Shown: positions 1 to 7,956 of the stretch, one piece after another
How the letters are laid out: each line of letters begins with the position of its first letter
Position numbering within the stretch: the stretch's first letter is position 1
Assembly (NCBI RefSeq): GCF_016820555.1
Contig: NZ_JADHDW010000002.1
Span: forward strand, 195,736-259,735
DNA length: 64,000 nt
Direction: 5' to 3'
Origin: Bacillus sp. REN10
GTDB lineage: Bacteria > Bacillota > Bacilli > Bacillales > Domibacillaceae
Translations under genes and position numbers: made by a program
The notes under the pieces: model-generated
Database searches by the model: none
What the model saw: only the letters and a program-made list of their open reading frames with translations
What the model was told of the DNA's origin: nothing

Positions 1-431
1 TCTATGGTAAATGTGCGGAACTTTGTGGTCCATCACATGCTTTAATGGACTTTAAAGTAAAAGCCATTCCACAAGATGAATTTAAACAATGGATGAATGA
101 CATGAAAACAGCGAAAGAAGAAACACCAACTGATGCTACAGCAGCAAAAGGTCAAGAGCTGTTTAAACAAAACTGTTTAAGCTGTCATGCTGTCACTCCA
201 CAAGATGGTCGTCCGGAACAAGCGAGACTTGCTCCGAACTTAGCAACATTTGGAGAACGCTCTCGTGTTGCGGGTATTTTAGAGCATAATGAAGAAGAGT
301 TGAAAAACTGGATTCGCGATCCTGAGAAATACAAACCTGGCAATAAAATGACAGGTACGTATAAGGATTTATCTGAAGATGAGCTAGATCAATTAGCAGC
401 ATACTTAATGAGCTTGAAAGTACAAGATTAA
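1..431 (+). CDS. ctaC: Cytochrome caa3 oxidase subunit II, C-terminal part (cut by window edge)
   Basis: Open from the first base (codons begin at base 3), so this is the 3' end of a longer gene. The first visible residues hold the CuA copper site pattern CAELC-G-x-x-H-x-x-M, which accepts electrons from cytochrome c. A fused cytochrome c domain follows: heme motif CLSCH at about 174-188 and a candidate axial Met in a GNKM segment near 345. Subunit II with a fused cytochrome c defines the caa3 type known from Bacillus. The protein acts at the outer face of the membrane. ctaD follows after 28 bases, so this is the same operon. Family assignment is certain; the N-terminal signal and membrane segments lie outside the window. 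Confidence 0.96.
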   Translation, partial: YGKCAELCGPSHALMDFKVKAIPQDEFKQWMNDMKTAKEETPTDATAAKGQELFKQNCLSCHAVTPQDGRPEQARLAPNLATFGERSRVAGILEHNEEELKNWIRDPEKYKPGNKMTGTYKDLSEDELDQLAAYLMSLKVQD

Positions 432-459
432 TAACTGATAAAAAAAGGAGGTAAAATCG

Positions 460-2331
460 TTGAGTACCATTGCACAAAAACGAGGGTTCGCAGGCACGAT
501 TTGGGATTACTTAACTACAGTTGACCATAAGAAAATCGCGATTCTTTATTTAATTGCAGGCGGTATCTTCTTCCTCATGGGTGGCGTTGAAGCCATGATG
601 ATTCGGATACAGCTTGCTAAACCAAACAATGATTTTGTGAGTGCAGGTTTATTTAATGAACTTCTAACTATGCACGGAACAACTATGATTTTCCTAGCGG
701 CTATGCCATTGCTATTTGCATTTATGAATGCGATTATGCCGCTTCAAATTGGTGCCCGTGATGTTGCGTTTCCTTTCTTAAACGCACTAGGCTTCTGGTT
801 ATTCTTTTTCGGTGGATTATTTTTAAACTTATCATGGGTTCTTGGAGGAGCTCCTGATGCAGGTTGGACATCTTATGCCTCTTTATCACTTGCATCTGAA
901 GGACATGGAATTGACTTCTATGTTCTGGGGATACAGGTATCAGGTTTCGGTACGTTAATTGGGGGGATAAACTTCCTTGTCACTATTATTAATATGCGTG
1001 CTCCTGGTATGACATACATGAGAATGCCTTTATTCACATGGACAACGTTTGTGGCGTCTGCGCTAATTTTATTCGCATTCCCTCCACTTACTGTTGGAAC
1101 GTTCATGTTGATGTTTGACCGTTTATTCGGTTCTAATTTCTTTAATGTAGCAGCTGGTGGTAACACAATTATCTGGGAGCATTTCTTCTGGATCTTTGGT
1201 CACCCTGAAGTTTACATTCTAATTTTACCGGCTTTCGGTATTTTCTCTGAGATTTTCTCAACGTTTTCGAGAAAACGCTTATTCGGATATTCTTCCATGG
1301 TATTCGCAACTGTATTAATCGGTTTCTTAGGCTTCATGGTGTGGGCTCACCATATGTTTACAACTGGTATGGGTCCTGTAGCCAATGCGATCTTCGCGGT
1401 AGCTACAATGGCGATTGCAGTTCCTACGGGAATTAAGATCTTTAACTGGTTATTAACAATCTGGGGCGGTAGCATTCGCTTCACGACACCAATGTTATAT
1501 GCTGTTGCATTTATTCCTTCTTTCGTTGCCGGTGGGGTAACAGGGGTTATGCAGGCAGCAGCACCAGCAGATTATCAGTACCATGATTCATACTTTATCG
1601 TGGCGCATTTCCACTACGTAATTGTTGGTGGGGTTGTGTTAGCGTTATTAGCAGCAACTCACTTCTATTGGCCAAAAATGTTTGGAACGATGTTAAGTGA
1701 AAAATTAGGAAAAGTAACATTTGTGTTATTCTTCGTTGGATTCCATTTAACATTCTTTATTCAGCATTTCTTAGGTTTAATGGGGATGCCGCGTCGTGTT
1801 TGGACGTTCTTGCCAGGTCAAGGACTTGACACAGGGAACTTTATTAGTTCGGTAGGTGCTGCGTTCATGGCAGCTGGTGTTATTGTATTATTGTTCAATG
1901 TTGTTGTGACATCTGTGAAAAATGTTAAAGTTGGAAACGATCCTTGGGAAGATGGTCGTACACTTGAGTGGGCGATTCCTTCACCACCGCCGTTCTATAA
2001 CTTTAAGCAAACTCCGCTTGTTCGCGGGTTAGATACTTACTGGATTGAGAAAATGGAAGGAAATAAAGGAATTACACCAGCTGAACCACTTGGTGATATT
2101 CATATGCCTAATGGGTCCTTCGTACCGTTTGTTATTTCCCTTGGTTTATTCATTGCTTCCTTTGGGGCAATGTATCAAGTAGACGACAAACCATGGGCGA
2201 TTCCTGTGTTAATTGGTGGATTAGCAGTTACGTTCCTATCCATGCTGTATCGTTCAGTGAAAGATGATCATGGATTCCATATCCATAAAGAAGATTTAAT
2301 AGATAAGAAAGATAAGGGGGTTAAGGCATAA
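460..2331 (+). CDS. ctaD: Cytochrome caa3 oxidase subunit I
   Basis: Catalytic subunit of the heme-copper oxidase (623 aa), reducing O2 to water and pumping protons. The sequence has the expected run of about twelve or more membrane segments. Visible metal ligands are an early His in a TMHGTTM context (heme a), GHPEVY (CuB His with the cross-linked Tyr), a WAHHMF His pair (CuB) and AHFHYVIVGG (heme ligands). The start is TTG at 460, chosen because a strong AAAGGAGG lies eight bases upstream. It overlaps ctaE by one base (TAATG), typical of translational coupling. Confidence 0.97.
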   Translation: MSTIAQKRGFAGTIWDYLTTVDHKKIAILYLIAGGIFFLMGGVEAMMIRIQLAKPNNDFVSAGLFNELLTMHGTTMIFLAAMPLLFAFMNAIMPLQIGARDVAFPFLNALGFWLFFFGGLFLNLSWVLGGAPDAGWTSYASLSLASEGHGIDFYVLGIQVSGFGTLIGGINFLVTIINMRAPGMTYMRMPLFTWTTFVASALILFAFPPLTVGTFMLMFDRLFGSNFFNVAAGGNTIIWEHFFWIFGHPEVYILILPAFGIFSEIFSTFSRKRLFGYSSMVFATVLIGFLGFMVWAHHMFTTGMGPVANAIFAVATMAIAVPTGIKIFNWLLTIWGGSIRFTTPMLYAVAFIPSFVAGGVTGVMQAAAPADYQYHDSYFIVAHFHYVIVGGVVLALLAATHFYWPKMFGTMLSEKLGKVTFVLFFVGFHLTFFIQHFLGLMGMPRRVWTFLPGQGLDTGNFISSVGAAFMAAGVIVLLFNVVVTSVKNVKVGNDPWEDGRTLEWAIPSPPPFYNFKQTPLVRGLDTYWIEKMEGNKGITPAEPLGDIHMPNGSFVPFVISLGLFIASFGAMYQVDDKPWAIPVLIGGLAVTFLSMLYRSVKDDHGFHIHKEDLIDKKDKGVKA

Positions 2332-2960
2332 TGCAAGTTGAAGAAAAATTCACACCCCAAACTTGGCCAGAATCACCTGAGCAAGCTACCCTTGAAGGGA
2401 AAAATAAATTCCTTGGCTTTTGGTTCTTTCTAGGAGGAGAGACGGTTTTATTCGCCTCTCTCTTCGCAACATATCTTGCTTTAAAAGATAAAGTGCCAAG
2501 TCCAGATCATGTTTTAGCGAAAGATCTTTTTGAGTTACCTTTAGTATTCGTTATGACGATGTTGTTATTGACTAGTTCATTAACAAGTGTATTTGCTATG
2601 TACCATATGAAAAACTATAACTTCCAGCGCATGCAAGCTTGGTTATTGTTCACAGTCATTCTTGGTTTAGCCTTTTTAGGCTGTGAGATTTACGAATTTA
2701 ACCATTACTATCATGAGTATGGTCATAAATTTACAAGCAGTGCATTCGGTTCAGCCTTTTACACATTAGTCGGTTTCCATGGAGCCCACGTGATCTTTGG
2801 TTTATCATGGATTATTGCTTTAATGGTTCGTAACGCAAAGCGAGGATTAAGTCTATACAACGCACCTAAGTTTTACTTAGCTAGCCTTTATTGGCATTTT
2901 ATTGACGTTGTTTGGGTCTTTATCTTCACTGTAGTATACTTAATGGGAATGGTGGGATAA
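2331..2960 (+). CDS. ctaE: Cytochrome caa3 oxidase subunit III
   Basis: 209-residue integral membrane protein with about five hydrophobic segments and the family pattern GFHGAHVIFG plus an ending with YWHFIDVVW, both hallmarks of oxidase subunit III. It stabilises subunit I and its proton uptake. The ATG overlaps the ctaD stop by one base, and ctaF begins directly after its stop, so ctaC-D-E-F form one tight operon. Confidence 0.96.
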   Translation: MQVEEKFTPQTWPESPEQATLEGKNKFLGFWFFLGGETVLFASLFATYLALKDKVPSPDHVLAKDLFELPLVFVMTMLLLTSSLTSVFAMYHMKNYNFQRMQAWLLFTVILGLAFLGCEIYEFNHYYHEYGHKFTSSAFGSAFYTLVGFHGAHVIFGLSWIIALMVRNAKRGLSLYNAPKFYLASLYWHFIDVVWVFIFTVVYLMGMVG

Positions 2961-2963
2961 TTG

Positions 2964-3296
2964 ATGGTGAATAATCAATCAAATTCAAGCAACCCAAGAG
3001 TTGATTACGAATATCGACGTAAAAAAAGCGCTGAAGAAATGAGAATGCAAGTAGTAACCTTCACTTTGATGATTTTCTTTACTGTCGTTGCATTTGTAGC
3101 TGTTGCAGCAGATTTTTCTAAATGGTTTATCATTCCATTTATTTTGTTGCTTGCATGTGTTCAAGTAGCCTTTCAGTTGTATTATTTCATGCACATGAGC
3201 CATAAAGGTCATGAAGCACCTTCCCTTTTCATTTGGTCTGGTGTAGTAGTGGCGTTTGCAACGGTTTTGGCATTTGTAACTATTGTATGGATCTAA
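2964..3296 (+). CDS. ctaF: Cytochrome caa3 oxidase subunit IVB
   Basis: 110-aa small membrane subunit with a charged N-terminal tail and three hydrophobic segments, matching Bacillus CtaF in length and in the FQLYYFMHMSHK type motif between segments two and three. TTG at 2961 and ATG at 2964 are both possible starts; ATG is preferred, with a GGTGGGA upstream. Last gene of the oxidase operon, followed at once by a strong terminator. Confidence 0.93.
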   Translation: MVNNQSNSSNPRVDYEYRRKKSAEEMRMQVVTFTLMIFFTVVAFVAVAADFSKWFIIPFILLLACVQVAFQLYYFMHMSHKGHEAPSLFIWSGVVVAFATVLAFVTIVWI

Positions 3297-3300
3297 TGGG

Positions 3301-3327
3301 AAAGCCAGCCTTTACGGGCTGGCTTTT
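3301..3327 (+). terminator. Terminator after ctaF
   Basis: AAAGCCAGCC pairs with GGCTGGCTTT across a short loop and is followed by a T run. It closes the cta structural operon, separating it from ctaG. Confidence 0.9.
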
Positions 3328-3389
3328 TAGTGTTATTAATTGGGAGACTACTTTCCTCTATAATGTCATGAACTTGTCAATTGCTAACA

Positions 3390-3418
3390 TTGATAGGGAG
3401 TATAGAGAAAGGTATAAT
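3390..3418 (+). promoter_or_regulatory. SigA-type promoter for ctaG
   Basis: TTGATA at 3390-3395 and TATAAT at 3413-3418 with a 17-base spacer, 42 bases ahead of the ctaG start and just after the ctaF terminator. It suggests that the assembly factor is transcribed separately from the oxidase subunits. Confidence 0.7.
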
Positions 3419-3459
3419 GAGTGGTAGGGCATCTCAAAAAAGATCGAGGTGAATAAACA

Positions 3460-4371
3460 ATGCCAATTGGAATTTTTGGATTTCAAGCTTTATGGAGTCC
3501 TTTGTTTATGTTGGTCCTCGTCTTCATTTCGGTTTTGTTTTTCTTAGTAACGGTGAAATGGAGAAAGGATTTTAAAGAAAGTGAACCGTTGACAAAACGT
3601 CAAGCAGGTCTATTTGTAACGGCGATCCTTGTATTATATGCTGTCAAAGGTTCTCCTGTTGACTTGCTAGGTCATATTATGTTTTCTTATCATATGGTTC
3701 AAATGGCTGTTCTTTATTTAGTTGTTCCACCACTTCTCATTAAAGCAATACCTTGGTGGGTTTGGAAAGCAGTCATTAATTTACCGGTTATTAAAAAAGT
3801 GTTTCATTTATTTACAAAGCCTCTTGTTGCATTAATTTTCTTTAATGGGACGTTCTCATTCTACCATATCCCGTTGATTTTTGATTATATTAAAATGAGT
3901 GAAACATTACATGGCTTATACACATTTATTGTATTTATTTTTGCCATTTTTATGTGGTGGCCATTAGTGAATGAAATGCCAAAACAAAAACAACTAGCTG
4001 GTATAAGGAAAGTAGGGTATATTTTTGCCAGTGGGATTTTGCTTACTCCAGCATGTGCGTTAATTATTTTCGCTTCTACGCCGCTCTATTCAACATATAG
4101 TGATGCGGGTTCTTGGTTGAAAGCAATGGAATTATGCGTGCCAGTGACTACATTACAAGGATTAAATTTAAGCGGACCTGAACTGTTTTCTAATATGCCT
4201 GTTGTTGAGGATCAGCAGCTTGGTGGCATTATTATGAAAATCATTCAAGAACTTGTTTATGGCTATATTCTTTCCGTTGTCTTTTTTGAATGGTATCGAA
4301 AAGAGCAGCGCGATGAGGATAAGATTACACAAGAAGCATTGGCTCGTCATCACTCCAATTTGATTAAGTGA
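3460..4371 (+). CDS. ctaG: Cytochrome caa3 oxidase assembly factor CtaG
   Basis: 303-aa polytopic membrane protein. The opening IFGFQALWSP, a YHMVQM His segment and FYHIPLIFD match the Bacillus CtaG/DUF1404 family (caa3 assembly, presumably at the CuB step). Conserved His residues in the membrane segments fit a metal-handling role. This is the same position as in B. subtilis, directly after ctaF. The ATG start has GAGGTG upstream. The C-terminus is a basic, charged cytoplasmic tail. Confidence 0.93.
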   Translation: MPIGIFGFQALWSPLFMLVLVFISVLFFLVTVKWRKDFKESEPLTKRQAGLFVTAILVLYAVKGSPVDLLGHIMFSYHMVQMAVLYLVVPPLLIKAIPWWVWKAVINLPVIKKVFHLFTKPLVALIFFNGTFSFYHIPLIFDYIKMSETLHGLYTFIVFIFAIFMWWPLVNEMPKQKQLAGIRKVGYIFASGILLTPACALIIFASTPLYSTYSDAGSWLKAMELCVPVTTLQGLNLSGPELFSNMPVVEDQQLGGIIMKIIQELVYGYILSVVFFEWYRKEQRDEDKITQEALARHHSNLIK

Positions 4372-4448
4372 TTGGTAAACAGGGCTGCTTAGGAACGTAG
4401 CGGCCCTATACATACGATCGAATATGTAAGGAAGAGAGGATACAATAT

Positions 4449-4910
4449 ATGTCTTTACCTATCCTGCCTACAATCAGTACGTCATTTATCGTATTAAGCG
4501 CGATTTTTGTTGCTATTGGTTGGGCGCAAATTAAACAGAGAAAAATTGAAAAACATAAAAAGACAATGTTAACTGCAGCTGTTTTTGCGCTGATTTTTTT
4601 CATTATTTATGTAAGCCGGACCGTTTTTATCGGGAATACCGCCTTTGGAGGACCGGATGAGATTAAAATTTACTATACATCCTTTTTAGTCTTTCACATT
4701 ACTTTAGCTACAACAGGTGCTGTTTTTGGAATTGTTACTCTTCTTACTGGTTTGAAGAGCAATTTGATTAAACATAAAAAGTTGGGGCCGATCACTAGTG
4801 TGATTTGGTTTTTCACAGCGATTACAGGTGTAGCTGTTTATATTCTTCTATATGTTCTATATAGAGGTGGAGAGACAACATCCGTTATTAAGGCGATATT
4901 AGGATTTTAA
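4449..4910 (+). CDS. DUF420 membrane protein, CtaM/YozB family
   Basis: 153 aa with four predicted membrane segments, and His residues at segment edges (EKHKK, FHITL, KHKKLG) as in DUF420. Relatives are B. subtilis YozB and S. aureus CtaM, the latter needed for heme-copper oxidase activity. The neighbourhood right after ctaG supports an oxidase assembly role here, which is inference. In B. subtilis yozB is elsewhere, so its place inside the cta cluster is a difference. ATG with GAAGAGAGG upstream. Confidence 0.85.
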   Translation: MSLPILPTISTSFIVLSAIFVAIGWAQIKQRKIEKHKKTMLTAAVFALIFFIIYVSRTVFIGNTAFGGPDEIKIYYTSFLVFHITLATTGAVFGIVTLLTGLKSNLIKHKKLGPITSVIWFFTAITGVAVYILLYVLYRGGETTSVIKAILGF

Positions 4911-4936
4911 GCAGGGGGATTACTCCTGCTTTTTTG
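4909..4936 (+). terminator. Terminator after the DUF420 gene
   Basis: AAGCAGGGG pairs with CTCCTGCTT (one G-T pair) and is followed by TTTTTT. The stem begins inside the stop codon of the gene. Confidence 0.85.
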
Positions 4937-4945
4937 CTTAGAAAG

Positions 4946-4980
4946 AAAAAAGCGCTAGGAGCCTTTCCTAGCACTTTTTA
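4946..4980 (-). terminator. Terminator of the YugN-like gene (minus strand)
   Basis: Stem of AAAAAGCGCTAGGA against TCCTAGCACTTTTT with one mismatch. Read on the minus strand it follows the stop at 4990 and ends in a T-rich run. The two terminators of the convergent genes sit back to back. Confidence 0.8.
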
Positions 4981-4989
4981 AAGATCGAG

Positions 4990-5349
4990 TTAAATAATAA
5001 ATGGAGTCATTTCATTTTTTACATCTGCAAGTATTTTTTCACAAGTTTCTACTAATGATGCTGGGAAGTGTTCACCTTCTCCATATTCTACTCCATGCGG
5101 ATAATAATGTTTTCCTAATAGTGGAGTCATTAGTTGAATGACTGCTTCTCCGCCTCCAATATCGCCTTGCGAAGCAAAGCCTAATACGCGTAAATAGTAT
5201 GTACCTTCTTTTAATTCAAATTTGCGGTCAAATGTAACTCGCTCATAATCCCATTGTCCAGCATGAACAAACCCATGTGAACTTAAAATATAGTCCAAGC
5301 GGTTAAAATCTAGCTGTAAATTTTCTAAACCAGTATTTTCAAATTTCAT
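4990..5349 (-). CDS. YugN-like family protein
   Basis: 119-aa soluble protein of the YugN/YlbA family, and it occupies the ylbA position between ctaG and ylbC of B. subtilis. Its biochemical function is unknown to me. The start is the ATG at 5349 (MKFENTG), because GGAGGG lies nine bases upstream; the longer open frame to 5379 includes the SD region. No signal peptide or membrane segment. It is rich in Gly, His and Tyr in the middle (KHYYPHGVEYGEGEHFP). Single-gene unit with its own promoter and terminator. Confidence 0.85.
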   Translation of the reverse strand: MKFENTGLENLQLDFNRLDYILSSHGFVHAGQWDYERVTFDRKFELKEGTYYLRVLGFASQGDIGGGEAVIQLMTPLLGKHYYPHGVEYGEGEHFPASLVETCEKILADVKNEMTPFII

Positions 5350-5421
5350 AAATAGATTCCCTCCTGAATTTCTTCGCATACGCTCTTATGCCTAGTTTGG
5401 TTACACACTTGCTTCATTTTA

Positions 5422-5450
5422 ATAATAGTCTAAAAATTGCTTTCTTGCAA
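5422..5450 (-). promoter_or_regulatory. Candidate SigA promoter for the YugN-like gene
   Basis: On the minus strand TTGCAA (5450-5445) and TATTAT (5427-5422) are separated by 17 bases, about 70 bases ahead of the ATG. The -35 is weak. Confidence 0.45.
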
Positions 5451-5587
5451 TGTATTGAAGGCAATCAAAAAGTTAAATTCCAACTATTATTCACTGTTTA
5501 TTCAAGTCTTTAATGGAAAGGAGATGAATCAATGATTGCTTATAGCGGAGAAAATAGGCAATTCCTTGTCTAAGTCTGTAGGGAAAG

Positions 5588-5596
5588 TGTTATAAT
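5588..5596 (+). promoter_or_regulatory. Extended -10 promoter for ylbC
   Basis: TGTTATAAT (TGn followed by a perfect TATAAT) about 60 bases ahead of ylbC. Only a poor -35 (TTGTCT, 19-base spacer) is visible, which an extended -10 could offset. Confidence 0.6.
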
Positions 5597-5653
5597 ATCA
5601 GTATAAAATGGCGATTCTGTTTGTATAAATAAGAAGGAAGGGAGGGGTGTAAG

Positions 5654-6718
5654 CTGAGGTCAGCAATTAGAATATTAATCGTGATGTCTATTATCTTAAT
5701 TGTTGGTTTATACACAAATCGAGCGATGGAAGAAAAAGACGTGCTTGAAAATTCAACAAGTCTTTCTCCTCCAAAGCCGGATTATGATATAGAGGAAGAA
5801 TTAAAGAGCCAGCAAGAGCCTGATGCGGTTGCTGAGAAGCCGAGGTCAGGTGCTGGAGCCATGTTAGGAAAAGAGGCTAGTACATTAATTAAGACATATG
5901 GTGAACCTATAAGGAAAGATCCGTCTGCTTACGGTTATGAATGGTGGATTTATCACAAAGATCAACAATATGTTCAATTTGGTGTAGAGGGAAATCAGGT
6001 TATAACCGCCTTTGCTACAGGTCAAACGGATGTCTCTCCTTTTAAAGTTGGTCAAAAATCTGATTCTATCTTTCGCTCTAATTTATTGAATACGGAAATT
6101 GTTATTAACAAAGAAGAAGGAACGTATCGATTTGAATTATCGGAAGAGGATTTTAATGTTCGTCCGTTAATTCCATTGGGTGATATTTATGCGCAATTAT
6201 ATATTGATAAATTTACAGGTACCCTTTCTAGTGTTCGTTTTTTGACAAAGGATTGTTTACTTAGACAACGACCATACGAAATGGTTTATCGAGGGGATTT
6301 GCCGGAAGTTCCTGAACCAACTTCTTCTGCATGGACGAAAATTCAAACAGGCAGTGAACAGCAAATATTAGATTTGACTAATATGATTCGTGCTCGATTT
6401 GAATTAAATGAGTTGATAGGTGATCCAAGCGTAGCAGAAGTCGCGAGATTGCACAGTAAGGAAATGTTTGAGAAGAAGTATTTTGCCCATGAATCACCTT
6501 CTGCAGGCGATTTAGGCGACCGGTTAACGAAAGCTAAAATCCCATTTCGAATAGCAGGGGAGAATATTGCGGCTAATTATATAGACGGACCAGCAGCTGT
6601 TGAGGGCTGGCTTAATTCGGAGGATCATAGAGAAGCCTTATTAGAAGAGGAGTTTGTCTCATTAGGTGTAGGTGTTTATCATAAATATTATACGCAAAAT
6701 TTTGTGACGAAAAGGTAG
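5654..6718 (+). CDS. ylbC: Secreted or membrane-anchored CAP/SCP domain protein YlbC
   Basis: About 354 aa. A hydrophobic N-terminal segment (signal peptide or anchor) is followed by a CAP-associated N-terminal domain (about residues 60-190) and a CAP/SCP domain (about 235-350) with the family's His and Glu positions (ARLHSKEM, AGENIA, HREALL). The start is uncertain. GTG 5681 and ATG 5684 lack an SD and would remove two Arg residues before the hydrophobic stretch. CTG at 5654 has GGAGGGG six bases upstream and gives a normal signal peptide with positive charges, so I propose CTG. Role unknown; CAP proteins are extracellular. B. subtilis ylbB, expected upstream, is absent. Confidence 0.85.
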   Translation: MRSAIRILIVMSIILIVGLYTNRAMEEKDVLENSTSLSPPKPDYDIEEELKSQQEPDAVAEKPRSGAGAMLGKEASTLIKTYGEPIRKDPSAYGYEWWIYHKDQQYVQFGVEGNQVITAFATGQTDVSPFKVGQKSDSIFRSNLLNTEIVINKEEGTYRFELSEEDFNVRPLIPLGDIYAQLYIDKFTGTLSSVRFLTKDCLLRQRPYEMVYRGDLPEVPEPTSSAWTKIQTGSEQQILDLTNMIRARFELNELIGDPSVAEVARLHSKEMFEKKYFAHESPSAGDLGDRLTKAKIPFRIAGENIAANYIDGPAAVEGWLNSEDHREALLEEEFVSLGVGVYHKYYTQNFVTKR

Positions 6719-6817
6719 CTCTATTGCGTGCTGCCTTTTTATCATGAATTATTTTTCACTTTTTGTGTTTTAGCCCATAAAGTAATAGTAGCAAATTTAT
6801 TGGGCGAGGGATGCTAT

Positions 6818-7204
6818 GTGAGGACGAATTCATTACATCCAGAAGTGCAGCGATTTAAACAATACATGAATGAGCGACCACAATTGAAACAAATGGTAAG
6901 GAGGAGAGAAAAAACGCTACAGCAACTTTTTGAAGAGTGGTATCAAATGGGGGAAGTGATTCATCAAGAAAGGGTAGAAAAAGAAGAGGAAGCTTCGCCT
7001 AATTGGATTGAAAAAGCATTAAATACACTTGCTTCATTGGATTCAAATAAATGGAACAGTTATATTGCTGAATGTCAGTCGATATTAGAAATAATTCAAT
7101 TAATGGTCGAAGACTTTGTCAAACAAACAAAAGATGGGAAATCCCCATTTTCAGAAATAGAAGGAGGGAGAAGCATTGAGACAGGAAGTGATGGAGAAAA
7201 TTAA
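6818..7204 (+). CDS. ylbD: YlbD-like protein (putative spore coat family)
   Basis: 128 aa starting at GTG 6818, chosen for GCGAGGG seven bases upstream and because NSLHPEVQRFKQYM matches the beginning of YlbD proteins. The open frame continues upstream to 6728 but those residues do not look like the family. Highly charged, helical, no signal peptide. The YlbD family is listed as a putative coat protein group; I see nothing in the sequence that proves this. The end overlaps ylbE by 29 bases. Confidence 0.82.
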   Translation: MRTNSLHPEVQRFKQYMNERPQLKQMVRRREKTLQQLFEEWYQMGEVIHQERVEKEEEASPNWIEKALNTLASLDSNKWNSYIAECQSILEIIQLMVEDFVKQTKDGKSPFSEIEGGRSIETGSDGEN

Positions 7205-7460
7205 TCATAATAAAGAATGGTTAGCTTATTTAAGGAAAGAGCCTATTTGGTATCGATTATTAAGCAGGAATCCATATGATTTCGATAAATTTGAAAGAGC
7301 GAGTCTTCATTATTATAAGAAAACTTTTCCACATCAAGTAGAGAGGGTGAATGATGGGGTTTTATTAGCTTCCGCCTTGCTTTCAATGATGAATTCACAA
7401 ATGGCGTCTTCCTCCTCGGAAAAGACAAACTCAACAGATCTGTTAAAAAATGATCAATAA
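7176..7460 (+). CDS. ylbE: YlbE-like conserved protein
   Basis: 94 aa. Family signature KEPIWYRLLSRNP followed by FERASLHYYKKT is clear. The start is TTG 7176 with AGGAGGGAG upstream, inside the end of ylbD, so the two are translationally coupled. Soluble, Ser-rich tail. Function unknown; conserved in this order across Bacillaceae. Confidence 0.85.
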   Translation: MRQEVMEKINHNKEWLAYLRKEPIWYRLLSRNPYDFDKFERASLHYYKKTFPHQVERVNDGVLLASALLSMMNSQMASSSSEKTNSTDLLKNDQ

Positions 7461-7510
7461 AAAAATCTTCTTTTGCTCACACTAAACTAAAAAGGCAAGG
7501 AGTGTAGAGC

Positions 7511-7903
7511 ATGAAGATATGGATTGCAGCAATAGCTATTGTTATGCTTACTGGTTGTAAGCTGAATTTCCCAGAGCCAGAAGCGCTATCAACTGTTCCT
7601 GAAGCGAAAGAGGTAGAAGCGCAAGACAGCGAGAAGTGGACGGTCAGTCATAAATTAAAGGGACAACAAGTACTAGTTGAATGTATCGTTGAGAATGTTT
7701 CTTTTGCAACTGAAGACAAAAAAGGAAAGGTTAAAGGAAGTGCAGCTGTCTATATAGATGACGCATTTTATAAAAATTATGAGACAGCTGCGTTTATCGT
7801 CAAAGGGTTGAATTCAGGTCAGCATAAAATGAATGTAAGACTCGTCGGTGAAAACAATCAGCCGCTTGGATATGAGAAAACCTTCTATGTCACCATTCCG
7901 TAA
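7511..7903 (+). CDS. Predicted lipoprotein, function unknown
   Basis: 130 aa. The signal peptide ends in a lipobox LTGC with the acylated Cys at residue 16. The mature part is small, acidic at first (many Glu), then has a beta-rich pattern with alternating hydrophobics (VLVECIVENVSF, AAVYIDDAFY, HKMNVRLVGENN) resembling an Ig-like or bacterial surface fold; that is only an impression. SD AAGGAGTG precedes the ATG. It lies between ylbE and ylbF where B. subtilis has no gene that I recall. Confidence 0.8.
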   Translation: MKIWIAAIAIVMLTGCKLNFPEPEALSTVPEAKEVEAQDSEKWTVSHKLKGQQVLVECIVENVSFATEDKKGKVKGSAAVYIDDAFYKNYETAAFIVKGLNSGQHKMNVRLVGENNQPLGYEKTFYVTIP

Positions 7904-7956
7904 ATATTTTTCTTTCGGTAAGAATATGTTAGTATAATGGAATGGAGGTGGGCACA

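Noticed and set aside
3233-3427. 64-codon frame across the ctaF end and its terminator
   Set aside because: Overlaps ctaF in another frame and reads through a terminator hairpin and the ctaG promoter.
4380-4406. 9-bp hairpin AGGGCTGCT/AGCGGCCCT between ctaG and the DUF420 gene
   Set aside because: No T run follows, so not called a terminator; could only be a weak processing signal.
7932-7937. TATAAT just ahead of ylbF
   Set aside because: Would start transcription at about the SD itself (7944) and has no -35 at 16-18 bases.
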